Counted from the stretch's first letter, positions 18,373 through 27,869 are shown. The stretch: 64,000 nt of DNA from Bdellovibrionales bacterium Ga0074139 (GCA_001464795.1 LNEB01000013.1:186001-250000), one strand, 5' to 3'. Made by a program: numbers and translations. The notes: generated by a model from the letters alone, not told the origin.

Positions 18373-19568
18373 TTCAATTCTTTGAAAAAAGTTTTCATTC
18401 TTTGACAGGCGATTTGGATTTTAGCTTCATCCACTGCAAAGCTCAGTCTTAAAAAACCATTCATACCCGATTCAAAACCGGGCACTGTTCCCACAAAGTA
18501 TTTTTCCAATAAAATTTGTGATATTTGCCTGTCGTCTTCCATAGCCTGGTCTTTAAACTTTTTGCCTAAATAATAACTGACATCCACCCAAAGGTAAAAT
18601 GCCCCCGTTGGCGGAGTCACAACCAAATTCGGAATTTCCTGTAAAGAAGTAAGAGCTGTATTTTTTCGCGCTATCAGAAGTTTGATGGTCATTTCAATAT
18701 CAGATTCACATTTTTCAATGGCGGCTTCCAAAGCGTGCTGAGCAATACTACTGGGAGCACCCGTTGACTGACTTTGATAATCACCAATGGCTTGAATAAC
18801 ATCTTTAGGTCCTGTCGCCCAACCAATGCGCCAACCAGTCATGGAATAAGCCTTTGAACCACCATTAAATGAAATCACTCGGTCTTTTAAATCAGGGGCT
18901 AAGTGCAAAAGATGGGGCGCTACTTTTTCCCCTGTGAAAAGGAGGCGATTATAAATATCATCTGATAAAACAAAAATTTGTGGATGCCTTCTAAGAACCT
19001 CTACGAAGGCCATCAGTTCTTCTTTTGTGTAATGCAAACCCGTCGGATTACAAGGCGAGCAAAATAAAAATGCTTTAGTTTTAGCCGTAATAGATTTTTC
19101 AAAATCAGCAGCTTGAAGTTTAAATTGATCCTGAGCTGTGGTTTTTAAAACCACGGGAACAGCATCAGCCAATTCGATCATAGTAGGATAACTGACCCAA
19201 TAAGGAGTTTGAATGATCACTTCATCACCAGGACTACATAGAACCTGAAGGGCCGAAAAAATTATAAATTTTGTTCCAGGTCCCACAACAATGTCTTGGG
19301 GTTCATACTGAATGGCCAAATCTTCTTGGACTTTTTTTGCAATCACTTTTCGTAAGCTTAAAGTTCCGTTGGCAGGAGTGTATTTTGTGATGTTTTTATC
19401 AATGGCCTCGTGGCCAGCAAGACTGGCTGCGGGATAGGTGGGCCAATCGGGTTCTCCAACTGTCAGGGAAATAACATCATGGCCCTGGGCCAAGAGTTCT
19501 TTGGCCCTAGCAGCCAATTTCAATGTGGGTGATGCTTTTAAATGACTGGCACGTTTTGAAAGTCTCAT
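18369..19568 (-). CDS. Class I/II aminotransferase (aspartate aminotransferase-like)
   Basis: 399-aa pyridoxal-phosphate enzyme, fold type I. Visible: LTVGEPDWPT near the N-terminus, the CSPCNPTG substrate/PLP contact, the SDDIYNRLLF aspartate-tyrosine motif, the PLP Schiff-base lysine in NGGSKAYSMTGWRIGW, and the carboxylate-binding Arg in GFLRLSFA. Closest type is the Ib aspartate/prephenate aminotransferase group; the substrate is not decidable from sequence alone. Convergent with the fusion gene, overlapping it by 4 bp; coaD stops 0 bp upstream of its start. Confidence 0.92.
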   Translation of the reverse strand: MRLSKRASHLKASPTLKLAARAKELLAQGHDVISLTVGEPDWPTYPAASLAGHEAIDKNITKYTPANGTLSLRKVIAKKVQEDLAIQYEPQDIVVGPGTKFIIFSALQVLCSPGDEVIIQTPYWVSYPTMIELADAVPVVLKTTAQDQFKLQAADFEKSITAKTKAFLFCSPCNPTGLHYTKEELMAFVEVLRRHPQIFVLSDDIYNRLLFTGEKVAPHLLHLAPDLKDRVISFNGGSKAYSMTGWRIGWATGPKDVIQAIGDYQSQSTGAPSSIAQHALEAAIEKCESDIEMTIKLLIARKNTALTSLQEIPNLVVTPPTGAFYLWVDVSYYLGKKFKDQAMEDDRQISQILLEKYFVGTVPGFESGMNGFLRLSFAVDEAKIQIACQRMKTFFKELN

Positions 19569-20063
19569 TTATTTTGTCTCTTTCATTTTATTAAGAAGGG
19601 CCATAGCCACAGGTTCAGAAACAAAAGCCTTTAATTCATCAGCTGATTTTGCATGTCTGGCCACTTCTTTGACCCCTCTGGATGATATGAACGAAAGACT
19701 GGGGTTTGCATACAGAAGTAAAGTTTCAGCGCTATCAAGCAGTGTGGAATTATACTGAGCCATGGATTTTTCGTACTCAAAATCTTCAACTTGTCTGAGA
19801 CCTCGAACAAGTACTTGAATGTTATGAGATTTCATAAAATCAGTGGTCAGTCCTTGATGAAAATGAACTTGTAAATTCATCGTCTTCGGCAAACTTTTTT
19901 TGATTAAAGTGACTCGTTCTTCGGGTGTAAATAAGGACTGCTTTTGCGAGGAAACAGATATTAAAACTGTGAGCTCAGAGACAAGGCTTGCTGCTCTTTG
20001 AATCAGATCCATATGTCCAAGGGTGATAGGATCAAAACTTCCAGGATAAATGGCTTTTTTCAT
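19569..20063 (-). CDS. coaD: Phosphopantetheine adenylyltransferase CoaD
   Basis: 164-aa nucleotidyltransferase that converts 4'-phosphopantetheine and ATP to dephospho-CoA. Motifs: AIYPGSFDPITLGHMDLI (the TxGH motif is TLGH) and the C-terminal SFISSRGVKEVARH, where most homologues have ISST or ISSS. Length normal. It sits between the aminotransferase and rsmD; rsmD-coaD adjacency is common in bacteria, supporting both names. Confidence 0.96.
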   Translation of the reverse strand: MKKAIYPGSFDPITLGHMDLIQRAASLVSELTVLISVSSQKQSLFTPEERVTLIKKSLPKTMNLQVHFHQGLTTDFMKSHNIQVLVRGLRQVEDFEYEKSMAQYNSTLLDSAETLLLYANPSLSFISSRGVKEVARHAKSADELKAFVSEPVAMALLNKMKETK

Positions 20064-20066
20064 AGA

Positions 20067-20624
20067 TTAAATTTGCGGCTTTTTTTGAAAGAAAGATAGA
20101 ATTTTATCTCCGAATTCACGCTTGTCATAGCGCACGACGGAACCGTACTCATCATCCATTCGTTCTTTGAGCTCACTTTCAATTGTTAAGATTGTGGATT
20201 CTCCAAAAGCCTGGCTGTTAGAAGCCGCAAGCATGACGTCATGAGCCATTTTTTTTGTAAATGGAGGATCAGCAAATATTAAATCAAAGGGCTCACCTTC
20301 ATAAGTCTTCAAATAGGAAATGACATCTTTTTGAATGGCTTTATAGGCTGATGACTCTACTTTTAATTTTTCTAAATTTTGCCTTGTGATTAAAATGGAT
20401 TGTTTATGATCATCGACGAAAATAACGTGATCAGCCCCACGAGACAGAGCTTCAAGACCTAAATTTCCTGTTCCACAAAACAGATCTAATACCTGATCGA
20501 AATGAGCTTCGTGCATAATTTTATTAAACAGAGTTTCTTTCACTCGGTCCGTGGTGGGACGAATATGCCCTGCTTTAAATGAAACTAAATGATGTCCTTT
20601 AAATTTTCCTGAAATGATTCTCAT
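20067..20624 (-). CDS. rsmD: 16S rRNA (guanine966-N2)-methyltransferase RsmD
   Basis: 185-aa SAM-dependent methyltransferase acting on G966 of 16S rRNA. Motifs: MRIISGKFKGHHL at the start, RPTTDRVKETLFN, the SAM loop LDLFCGTGNLGLEALSRG, and catalytic FADPPF. Start overlaps the response regulator stop by 4 bp, so it is likely co-transcribed with the two-component pair upstream. Confidence 0.96.
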   Translation of the reverse strand: MRIISGKFKGHHLVSFKAGHIRPTTDRVKETLFNKIMHEAHFDQVLDLFCGTGNLGLEALSRGADHVIFVDDHKQSILITRQNLEKLKVESSAYKAIQKDVISYLKTYEGEPFDLIFADPPFTKKMAHDVMLAASNSQAFGESTILTIESELKERMDDEYGSVVRYDKREFGDKILSFFQKKPQI

Positions 20625-20986
20625 GCTTTATGACTTTCTACCCACTGCTTGATTCCCATCACATTTTCAAATGGCTTCGGTAAAAAGCCATCTATTTTTT
20701 CAATCCATACTTTTTTATCTGATAAATCTCCGGTGAAGGCTGACATCATCTGCACACGTGTGGATCCCCATTCAGATTTAGATTCTAAAACTTCCCATCC
20801 ATTAAGACCCGGCATTAAAATATCAATAAATACAAAATCAAAATGATGTTTCTGCCAAATTTCAAGGCCCTGCAGTCCATCTTCTGCCACAACAACATGA
20901 TAATCAGAACCAGAAAAAAGCTTTTGAAAAGCACGACGAATCAAGGGTTCATCATCAATGATCAGAAGACGAATTTTAGGATCCAA
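20621..20986 (-). CDS. Single-domain response regulator
   Basis: 121-aa receiver (CheY-like) domain without output domain. Acidic pocket IIDDEP at residues 9-13, phospho-acceptor Asp55 in FVFIDILMPG, Ser in the MMSAF switch position, and the invariant Lys in FLPKPF. The TTG at 20986 is chosen as start since GGAGA lies 6 nt before it; the frame extends upstream into the kinase gene from a GTG at 21049. It overlaps the histidine kinase stop by 11 bp and is its likely cognate partner. Confidence 0.88.
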   Translation of the reverse strand: MDPKIRLLIIDDEPLIRRAFQKLFSGSDYHVVVAEDGLQGLEIWQKHHFDFVFIDILMPGLNGWEVLESKSEWGSTRVQMMSAFTGDLSDKKVWIEKIDGFLPKPFENVMGIKQWVESHKA

Positions 20987-22883
20987 ATGGAATCTCCATT
21001 CTAAATGTCGAGCCTTGCCCCACTCGAGAACTAAAAGTGAGTTTGCCACCGAATCTTTCTACAAATTGCTTAGAAAGGCTTAATCCTAGACCAGTGCCTT
21101 CACCTGTGGCTTTAGTTGTAAAAAAAGGTTTAAAAAGTGAGGCCTGAAGCGCCTCTGGAATTCCAGATCCCTGATCAATCACTTCTAAAACAACTGAATC
21201 TGAAGTTAGAAATGACTTGAGCTGTAAAGACTTTCCCTTTTCCATGGACTGACAAGCATTTTGAATCAGGTTGTAAACCACTTGGCTGATCAATTGAGGT
21301 TGCACATGAATTTTTTTGCTTTGAGTGTGTAAATCCAAATGTAATTTATAAGAGCGCCAATTCATTTTTAAAAGCGGTAAAGTTTTGTCAATTATTTCTT
21401 CCAAAGTAATGGCAGTCACTTCATTTTCTTGGCTAACAAAATCTTGTAAGTTTTCAATGACTTTTTGTGCGCGAACGGCCGCTTTTTGAATTTCGATTAG
21501 GTCGGCTTTTGTTGTGGCTAATAAAGTTTCATCAGCTAAAAGAATTTCCACAAGAGCTAAGATGCCTGCCAGTGGGTTGTAAATCTCATGGGCCATTTGC
21601 TCTGCGATTTGACCTATGGAGCTCAATTTCTCGTTTTGAATAAACTGAACGCGCTTATCCTGAACATCAGTGATATCCACATAACGATGTAAAAAAAACT
21701 CAGAGGACTCATCAATTTTATGACTCATAACTTGAAATGTTCTATGAGAAGCTTGAATTTCATAGGATTCTAATTCTGTGCTTACCAGTGGGCATTGAGG
21801 ACAAACATCATTTCTACCAGCTAAAACTGAGTAACATTTTTTAATAGGGTTTTCATTTTTACTAAAATTTTTATTGTGTCTTAAAATTTCAAAGTTTTTA
21901 GTGATAATGGCAATGGGATCAAGAGCTCCATCAAAAACTTTTTCCCATCTTAAAGCTGAAAGCCGATTGTGATTTTCTAGGCGATTTTTTTCCAAAGTTA
22001 ATCCCAAGGCCTGTACATGCTTTTTTATATTAGAGAAATCACCTTCACCCAATGCTAAAGCAGACCCGCGCTCGATGACGAGGGCCCAGTTTTCAGTGGC
22101 AAGATTTTCGAAGTAAGCAGGAAGTGGAAAAACCACAAGCTTTCCTACGGGGCGACCCACCACAGAGGAAAGCTTCCGACTGCAATTTTCTCCAAGGGTT
22201 TCAATTTCTCTGGATGTCCACCAGCTTTCATTGAATTGAATTTTTTGAAAGTTATGGCCTTTAAAGTGTTGCAGGGTCAGGTGATCAGAGTCCTGATGCA
22301 ATAAATAGATTTCCTGGGCTAACCTTAGTTTTCTAAATTCTTGCAAAAAAGAATTTAGCAATTCTTCCTTTGAATTTTGAAAACTCAAATCAATCAAAAA
22401 TTGTACAAATCTTCTATCACTGCGAATCAAATCTCTTTGTTCGCGGTTGGAAGCTTCAATCCATTGAGTTCTTTGCTCGACAAGTTTTTCAAGATTCCCA
22501 GCTAAAAGTTCAAGTTCCCGGTTTCGGTCCATTTGAGTTTTCTGAGTTTGTCTTTTTTTAGATCGAGTAAGAGCTTGAATTTGCAACTTTTCTATCCAAC
22601 CATCAATCTCACTTTTTTGATTTGCTAAAAGCAAAATATCCGGCTGCCAATCATTTAATACTTTTTGGTAATCAGCTAAATTATCAGAATTGAGTAGAAT
22701 TAATAGCGGAGGACGTAATTTAGGTATTACAGGATCCACTGGCGGATTGTGGTCCAGTTCGATGAACCAAACGGACCCCAATTCCTGTGACAAATCAGAA
22801 AATTGAGCGTGTTGCTTGAATTTAAATTTAAAAGAGTTATCCGCTTCCGACTTTTCGTAAGCTCGAGAGGTCCAATACTGCAC
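20976..22883 (-). CDS. Soluble hybrid-type sensor histidine kinase with Cys-rich PAS domain
   Basis: 635 aa, no membrane segment. N-terminal region with receiver-like topology but without clear phospho-Asp, a coiled coil (about 110-160), a GAF-like region (about 160-310), a PAS domain with a Cys cluster (KKCYSVLAGRNDVCPQCPLV), then HisKA with phospho-His432 (MAHEIYNPLAG) and a HATPase domain (NLIQNACQSM; GEGTGLGLSLSKQF). GTG start with weak ribosome site. It overlaps the next gene upstream (229-aa protein) by 47 bp. Signals: the Cys cluster suggests a redox or metal sensor; this is inference. Confidence 0.88.
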   Translation of the reverse strand: MQYWTSRAYEKSEADNSFKFKFKQHAQFSDLSQELGSVWFIELDHNPPVDPVIPKLRPPLLILLNSDNLADYQKVLNDWQPDILLLANQKSEIDGWIEKLQIQALTRSKKRQTQKTQMDRNRELELLAGNLEKLVEQRTQWIEASNREQRDLIRSDRRFVQFLIDLSFQNSKEELLNSFLQEFRKLRLAQEIYLLHQDSDHLTLQHFKGHNFQKIQFNESWWTSREIETLGENCSRKLSSVVGRPVGKLVVFPLPAYFENLATENWALVIERGSALALGEGDFSNIKKHVQALGLTLEKNRLENHNRLSALRWEKVFDGALDPIAIITKNFEILRHNKNFSKNENPIKKCYSVLAGRNDVCPQCPLVSTELESYEIQASHRTFQVMSHKIDESSEFFLHRYVDITDVQDKRVQFIQNEKLSSIGQIAEQMAHEIYNPLAGILALVEILLADETLLATTKADLIEIQKAAVRAQKVIENLQDFVSQENEVTAITLEEIIDKTLPLLKMNWRSYKLHLDLHTQSKKIHVQPQLISQVVYNLIQNACQSMEKGKSLQLKSFLTSDSVVLEVIDQGSGIPEALQASLFKPFFTTKATGEGTGLGLSLSKQFVERFGGKLTFSSRVGQGSTFRMEIPFGS

Positions 22884-23505
22884 GAGGGGGCTCGGATTTG
22901 AAATTTTTCACCTCTTCAACGGCTAAACTGAGTTGATGCTTCCACTTGTTGAAAACCTCACATCCATCATACTCAACTGCTTGCAAGAGAAGTACAAAAT
23001 TTTTCGACTCGACGGCCTTCACACACTGCAGGACATAATGATGCAACGCCTTTTCTAATGAGTCCCACCCCGACATATTCACATTCAGTCGTTTAAGAGG
23101 TCTTTTCAGGCTCATAAGACTTTCTACAAAGCTTTCTTGCTGATGGTTCAACTGCAAAATATCATCAATAAAAGAAGCACTTTGCCTATCAGGGTTTTTT
23201 AATAAATGGTTATCGATAAATGTTTCCAGCTCAGGCAAGGCTAGAATCCAAGACTCCATGACATCAATGACTAACTCTTGCTCGCTTTGTACTAACACTT
23301 TGATTTTTAAGGCCATTGAAATAGGTTGAGGCGCTAGATCCAACTCTTCTTTTTCTGACAACTTTTTTCCATTTATAACAAATTGGCAAACCAGTTTTCC
23401 CTGGGATGCAAATTCTGTTTCAATCCAAGTGAAAAGATCTGACATTCGACTGGAATCATCAAAAAATCCATCCAAGTCTTGGGCCGTGAAATTAAAGGCT
23501 TCCAT
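22837..23505 (-). CDS. Uncharacterised protein upstream of the histidine kinase
   Basis: 222 aa from the ATG at 23505 (the frame opens 7 codons earlier). No signal peptide or membrane segment. Mostly helical with an N-terminal region of beta character (KLVCQFVINGKKLS). No family recognised. It overlaps the GT9 gene upstream by 14 bp and the kinase gene downstream by 47 bp, so it is translationally tied to both; a role in controlling the kinase is a guess from position only. Confidence 0.7.
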   Translation of the reverse strand: MEAFNFTAQDLDGFFDDSSRMSDLFTWIETEFASQGKLVCQFVINGKKLSEKEELDLAPQPISMALKIKVLVQSEQELVIDVMESWILALPELETFIDNHLLKNPDRQSASFIDDILQLNHQQESFVESLMSLKRPLKRLNVNMSGWDSLEKALHHYVLQCVKAVESKNFVLLLQAVEYDGCEVFNKWKHQLSLAVEEVKNFKSEPPRAVLDLSSLRKVGSG

Positions 23506-24940
23506 GAAGCTCTGCTTTCTTAACATCTTCTTCTAGTAAATACTTTTTTAGAAGAGTCTGATAGAGTTGGTGGATCAGAATATGATCCTGTGTCATCTGC
23601 TCGAAAGTCCCTGGTTGAATTCTCGTTTTTTCAGCTTGATACCAGCGAAACAATGGATAAATCGATGGGATTTCTATACTGATTGTGGCTAAAATTTCAT
23701 CCACTCGATCCAACAATGCTGTTAAAAACTCTTTTTTAATAGAGTTACGTTTATTGAGGTTCTGAGTACTGACTTGGCTGGCTTCAAACATTCTTAAAGC
23801 CCCATGGTAGAATTCAAGATCACTGGCAACTGGAAATTTTTCACCCATATAAAGAGCTTTTAAAAGTAACCAAGCAAATGAATCCGCCTCAGATGATTGA
23901 ACTCTGGGAAAATGATCCCCACACTTATAAACGCCTGCTTGCGATTCAATTGGATTTTTTAAGGCCCATTGTTTTGCAACCTGTTGAACAAGGGAAAAGC
24001 TCCAAGAATTTTCAGAGGCACCACGAAAAACAACACTGGATTCCGTCACGGGGCCAGTCTCGAAAGGATTGACATCTCCCACACTGAAGCAAAGTCCTCG
24101 TTGATTGACAAAAGAAAGCATATGCATAGGTGCACTGTCGCCACCTAGTAAACCCTCTGAATATTGAAGAAGACCAAAAACATCACGAAGTCTTGTTTGA
24201 CCCACACGATTGATGGCTCTATGGGAAACGGCTTCCATCACCTGTGAGGCTTTCTCTTTTTCACTTTCGGAACCAATTAAAACAAAGTAAGTATTGGGAC
24301 AAACCTCTAAAATTGCATTCAAAATATTTTTCCAAAAACTGACTGAAAGTTGTTTATGATTTTCACTTGCAGCTAAATGGACAACAAAATAGGGATCTGA
24401 AATAGTCTTTTCAGCTTTTATACTTGGTTTTCTAAAACAAGCCTGTGAAAGTTCAACACCGGCAAGCCCTGCCATTAAATCCACGATATGAATTTGATTG
24501 GATCCACCAGGTCCCACCTGGGCCCAGAAATAACGACTGACATCATCAACTAAATACAAGTATCCGTCCGAGTGCCTTGAATATCCAGAGACCAAGGTTT
24601 TGGGTGTTTGTAAAAATGAAGTCAGGTAGCTGGAAACTTCACTAAAACTTAAATTAACAATCATGTCGTACTTTTCAAGTTCGAGGTGCCCAATGAGTTG
24701 ATCAATCACATCCAATGAAGCAGCAATATTATCCTCTTTGACTAAGGGACTTATAATCTCTTGAGTGGGGAAAAGTTTAATTTTATCTAAACTTTCAAGG
24801 CCCTCACAGGCAGCCGCGAAGCGAGGCCTCACAAGCATATGAATCTCAGCATTTGAGTATTTATGCTTTAATGCCCTGACTGTGGGCCATGACATGTAGA
24901 TGTCGCCTAATCTAGCGAGCTGTATAACGAGAATCTTCAT
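23492..24940 (-). CDS. GT9-family glycosyltransferase with C-terminal helical extension
   Basis: 482-aa heptosyltransferase-like GT-B enzyme: N-terminus MKILVIQLARLGDIYMSWP (family start: ILVI, RLGD), and the C-terminal donor-binding region around SEGLLGGDSAPMHML. After about residue 345 comes a 130-residue helical extension not usual in the family. ADP-heptose:LPS transferases are the studied members; here the next neighbours are flagellar genes, so flagellin or another surface protein may be the acceptor (inference). AAGGAGC lies 9 nt before ATG. Confidence 0.88.
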   Translation of the reverse strand: MKILVIQLARLGDIYMSWPTVRALKHKYSNAEIHMLVRPRFAAACEGLESLDKIKLFPTQEIISPLVKEDNIAASLDVIDQLIGHLELEKYDMIVNLSFSEVSSYLTSFLQTPKTLVSGYSRHSDGYLYLVDDVSRYFWAQVGPGGSNQIHIVDLMAGLAGVELSQACFRKPSIKAEKTISDPYFVVHLAASENHKQLSVSFWKNILNAILEVCPNTYFVLIGSESEKEKASQVMEAVSHRAINRVGQTRLRDVFGLLQYSEGLLGGDSAPMHMLSFVNQRGLCFSVGDVNPFETGPVTESSVVFRGASENSWSFSLVQQVAKQWALKNPIESQAGVYKCGDHFPRVQSSEADSFAWLLLKALYMGEKFPVASDLEFYHGALRMFEASQVSTQNLNKRNSIKKEFLTALLDRVDEILATISIEIPSIYPLFRWYQAEKTRIQPGTFEQMTQDHILIHQLYQTLLKKYLLEEDVKKAELHGSL

Positions 24941-25091
24941 CTCGAATTTGCTCCTTTAATATTTCTTGTAGCATTTTAATTTTCTGAGTTTCTTTACTGC
25001 TCAGTTTTTGCTCTTTGATTTCAGACATTACAAAATCTAATTTTTTAATCATAATCTCAAAATAAGTGAGCACTTGCTTCTGTGTCTCCAT
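24912..25091 (-). CDS. Small 59-aa coiled-coil protein between two glycosyltransferase genes
   Basis: Frame of 59 codons starting METQKQVLTYFEIMIKK and ending in DEDSRYTAR, with a heptad-like middle (KKLDFVMSEIKEQKLSSKET). A perfect AAGGAGG lies 4 nt before the ATG. It overlaps the end of the upstream GT9 by 35 bp and the start of the downstream GT9 by 29 bp, the tight overlaps of a translated operon. The overlap, the ribosome site and the protein-like composition support a real gene. No family recognised; could be a small chaperone or regulator of the glycosylation block. Confidence 0.72.
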   Translation of the reverse strand: METQKQVLTYFEIMIKKLDFVMSEIKEQKLSSKETQKIKMLQEILKEQIRDEDSRYTAR

Positions 25092-26181
25092 TCGGCCTCC
25101 TTGTAAGACTAGACTCGGTTGGTATCAGTCCATGGTTAATCTTCATTTCCATTCTTAGTACACGCTCTGGATAAGCCACACTCATCTCAAATCGACCTGC
25201 TAAGGCTTGAACGACAACCTGTAAAACAGTTGATACTTTTAATGAAACTCCACAAATATGGGACTCCTGCTGGCAGGCTTGAGTGTGACGACATGGTGAA
25301 CAACTTAAATTTGTACTCAGCACCCAAGTTCCATGTAACCAGGGCATTGTTTTGGTGTAATCACTACTTCCTAAACTTAATACAGCCATAGGAGTTTGAA
25401 CTTCAGCAGCTAAATGGGATAGGCTTGTATCACAAGTCACAAAAAAAGCAGCGGATCTAAGTTTTTCACGTGCTTCCAAAAGCCTACACTCTTGAATCCA
25501 CTTTTGATCAATCACTTGTGATAATTTTTGAGCTTCTGCGGATGAAGCTAAAAAATAGAAGTTTAAGTCGGGACGTGCCCTTTGCAACCGAGCGTGAAGT
25601 TGGACCCAATTTTCTAAAGACCAATTCTTTTTTTGATCACTAGTAAATGCCTGTAAGTAAACATCTTTTGAAGAACTTCGATCGTTGGCTGCCAAAACAG
25701 TGGGAACCTTAAGTTCTAAGGATTTTGCTAAAGCCGTTAAATAGTGGACTTCAGATCTGCTATTTTCAGAAAAGGTTTTGTTAAACATGGCCTGCCAGGA
25801 ATTATTCAATGGCAAAACAGAGTTTCCTGAAAAGGTTAAGCCTTTTTTGATTTCGCAGGAAAAGGAATCCATAATATAGGCTGAAATTCGGTTGTGGGTT
25901 AAATTAATGACCTGTGAAAAATGATTCAGTTCCAGCTGACTTAAGAAGTTTCGAAGCACCATAAAAGGATCAAGCAAAGAAGCCGACTGATCGTTGATAA
26001 GAACCTGTAATTTTTGCCGTGGGAAAAAATGAAATTGAAAATCAGGATAAAGCTCTGACAGCTGTCCAAACTCGTCATTGACTAGAACATGCACTTCATT
26101 ATTTTTGGCCACATCACGAATAAGAGGAACTTGCATGATAAAGTCACCGGCTCTTAATAGTGAAATAAATAAAGTTTTCAC
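25057..26181 (-). CDS. GT9-family (heptosyltransferase-like) glycosyltransferase
   Basis: 374-aa GT-B protein with the GT9 start MKTLFISLLRAGDFIMQVPL and C-terminal FFVTCDTSLSHLAAEV (donor-binding loop). A Cys cluster occurs near residue 300 (LSCSPCRHTQACQQ), seen in several GT9 members. GTG start overlapping the Maf-like gene by 4 bp. Together with the second GT9 gene it suggests two sequential sugar transfers; the acceptor is inferred to be flagellin from gene context. Confidence 0.88.
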   Translation of the reverse strand: MKTLFISLLRAGDFIMQVPLIRDVAKNNEVHVLVNDEFGQLSELYPDFQFHFFPRQKLQVLINDQSASLLDPFMVLRNFLSQLELNHFSQVINLTHNRISAYIMDSFSCEIKKGLTFSGNSVLPLNNSWQAMFNKTFSENSRSEVHYLTALAKSLELKVPTVLAANDRSSSKDVYLQAFTSDQKKNWSLENWVQLHARLQRARPDLNFYFLASSAEAQKLSQVIDQKWIQECRLLEAREKLRSAAFFVTCDTSLSHLAAEVQTPMAVLSLGSSDYTKTMPWLHGTWVLSTNLSCSPCRHTQACQQESHICGVSLKVSTVLQVVVQALAGRFEMSVAYPERVLRMEMKINHGLIPTESSLTRRPNGDTEASAHLF

Positions 26182-26750
26182 TTAATAAGCTCCTGAATAA
26201 TTAAAATCTCAGAGTTTCTATATGGCAGATTATCCAAACCAGTTGATTCCATTAACTGTTTTGCATTAATAAGCCATCGATCATCTATTGGTTTATCAAG
26301 CTGAACCACTTGCTTTAAGGCTTCAGTGGTTCTTAAGTTGAGATTCCAAAATATTTCTTGAAAGAATGAAGCCTGTGCACCAGCTGACTTCTTGAGAAAA
26401 TATTTAGCTGTTTCGGGTCGAAGATAAATTTGATAATCATCACATTGCATGAGCTCTTCAATGGATTGAACAACAACGAAATTAATTTTTGGATAAAGTT
26501 TTCGCTTCGATCCCACCAATGAATCACGACATTCGATAACTGTTATTGGTACTGATGGATACTTTTCAAAGATTTGGTGAATAGCAAATCCACTTCCAAT
26601 ACCAATAATAACAATATGATTTTGACCCGGCTTGAGTTGAAACTCGACCTTATCAAGGGCTGTTTCCAGACTGAGTCCATTTTCAAAGGCTACCAATTGA
26701 CCTTGATCATTCTCTCGCCAGTCAATATTGGATAAGCTTGATTTTCTCAT
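26178..26750 (-). CDS. Small Rossmann-like protein resembling Maf/DUF115 glycosylation factors
   Basis: 190 aa; the centre (HIVIIGIGSGFAIHQIFEKY then ITVIECRD) is a Rossmann-type nucleotide loop like that of motility-associated factor (Maf, DUF115) proteins, which in Campylobacter, Aeromonas and others modify flagellin with pseudaminic or legionaminic acid. This protein is much shorter than typical Maf (600 aa or more), so it holds at best the first domain. Overlaps both neighbours by 4 bp. Family call moderate; function inferred from context. Confidence 0.6.
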   Translation of the reverse strand: MRKSSLSNIDWRENDQGQLVAFENGLSLETALDKVEFQLKPGQNHIVIIGIGSGFAIHQIFEKYPSVPITVIECRDSLVGSKRKLYPKINFVVVQSIEELMQCDDYQIYLRPETAKYFLKKSAGAQASFFQEIFWNLNLRTTEALKQVVQLDKPIDDRWLINAKQLMESTGLDNLPYRNSEILIIQELIK

Positions 26751-27712
26751 GCTGAAAGACTCTTTTGATGCAATTGAACTTCCAAATGCTGATTCAATTT
26801 AAAAAAGTCATCTTTTTCAGGATTCCAAAGAATAAGCCTTTGAGATTCGAGATACGCCAAATCGATTTGTCCTGATTCATAAAATTTTTGAATCAGCTGG
26901 CAAGAGATTGAATCATCAAAGTCAAAATCACATAGATATTGGGATAGAACTTCTATTAGATACTCACAATGAGATTTTTGAGTCATTTTTTGCACTGCAA
27001 GCTGCAAAGCTGTTTTGTTACCAAGCTCTAAATCAATGGCCTTTTTTAAATTGGCAATTCCTAATTCTTCATCACCAAAATCAAAGTGAACCATGGAAAG
27101 TCCCACCCAAGCTTTGTCATTTCGACTATTGATTTGGACTGCTGATCGAAACCGATCTTTGGCTTTGTTCAGATCCCCTCGTTGCATCTCTAAAATACCG
27201 TAGTTAACTAACAAAGTGTCAGAGCTTGCATTAATTGCGTAAGCTTTATTGTAAAATTCTTCGGCTGATTCAAAATCAGCTTTTCTTACGAATAAATTTC
27301 CCATGTTCTTAAAGACATCAAAAAGCTCAGGCTTTGCATCGTCGACAATGGATAATGCCTCAAAATAACTTTGTAAGCTTTTATCATCTTGATTGAGTTG
27401 ATACTCAATCTGAGCACGGAAATAGACAGCCTCAAAGGTGGTTTCGATTTGATTCCACTGCTGACAAACTCGAACAGCTTCATTCCATTTTTCTAATTGA
27501 ACTAAATTTTGAGTCAGTTCTTTTAGAATCATAGGATGGGTCTGCATGCTGCTGGCTTGCCGCAAAAGATTGCAAGCCAAATGAAATTCTTTATGTGACT
27601 TAAGCACCTGAGAATTTTTTATTAATGTATAGACTTGGGCAGAAAGTGGATTCTTTTCAGTTTTAGCAATCTGAACTTTTTCAACTCTATCAATTCTTTC
27701 AATTTCAATCAT
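26747..27712 (-). CDS. Tetratricopeptide-repeat protein, flagellar cluster
   Basis: 321 aa with about six TPR units between residues 40 and 270 (examples: FKNMGNLFVRKADFESAEEF, VNYGILEMQRGDLNKAKDRF, AWVGLSMVHFDFGDEELGIA). No signal peptide. Such TPR proteins often scaffold glycosyltransferase complexes or act with Maf. It heads the leftward group of Maf-like, GT9, small protein, GT9. Ribosome site AAGGAAA 6 nt before ATG. A hairpin (27870-27904) lies upstream, between this gene and the FliT-like gene. Confidence 0.82.
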   Translation of the reverse strand: MIEIERIDRVEKVQIAKTEKNPLSAQVYTLIKNSQVLKSHKEFHLACNLLRQASSMQTHPMILKELTQNLVQLEKWNEAVRVCQQWNQIETTFEAVYFRAQIEYQLNQDDKSLQSYFEALSIVDDAKPELFDVFKNMGNLFVRKADFESAEEFYNKAYAINASSDTLLVNYGILEMQRGDLNKAKDRFRSAVQINSRNDKAWVGLSMVHFDFGDEELGIANLKKAIDLELGNKTALQLAVQKMTQKSHCEYLIEVLSQYLCDFDFDDSISCQLIQKFYESGQIDLAYLESQRLILWNPEKDDFFKLNQHLEVQLHQKSLSA

Positions 27713-27869
27713 GGCTGTTTCCTTCTTGTAGCTTTATTAAAAGCAACAGAAGTGCCACGGACTTTTGGCAGGAGTGATGGAACTGTAAAGCGACTTATTT
27801 GAGCTCACAGGTCTTGTTCCTGCCAGCTCTTTGACTCTAGACTTTTTATACGTCAGAGAATTGATTGAG

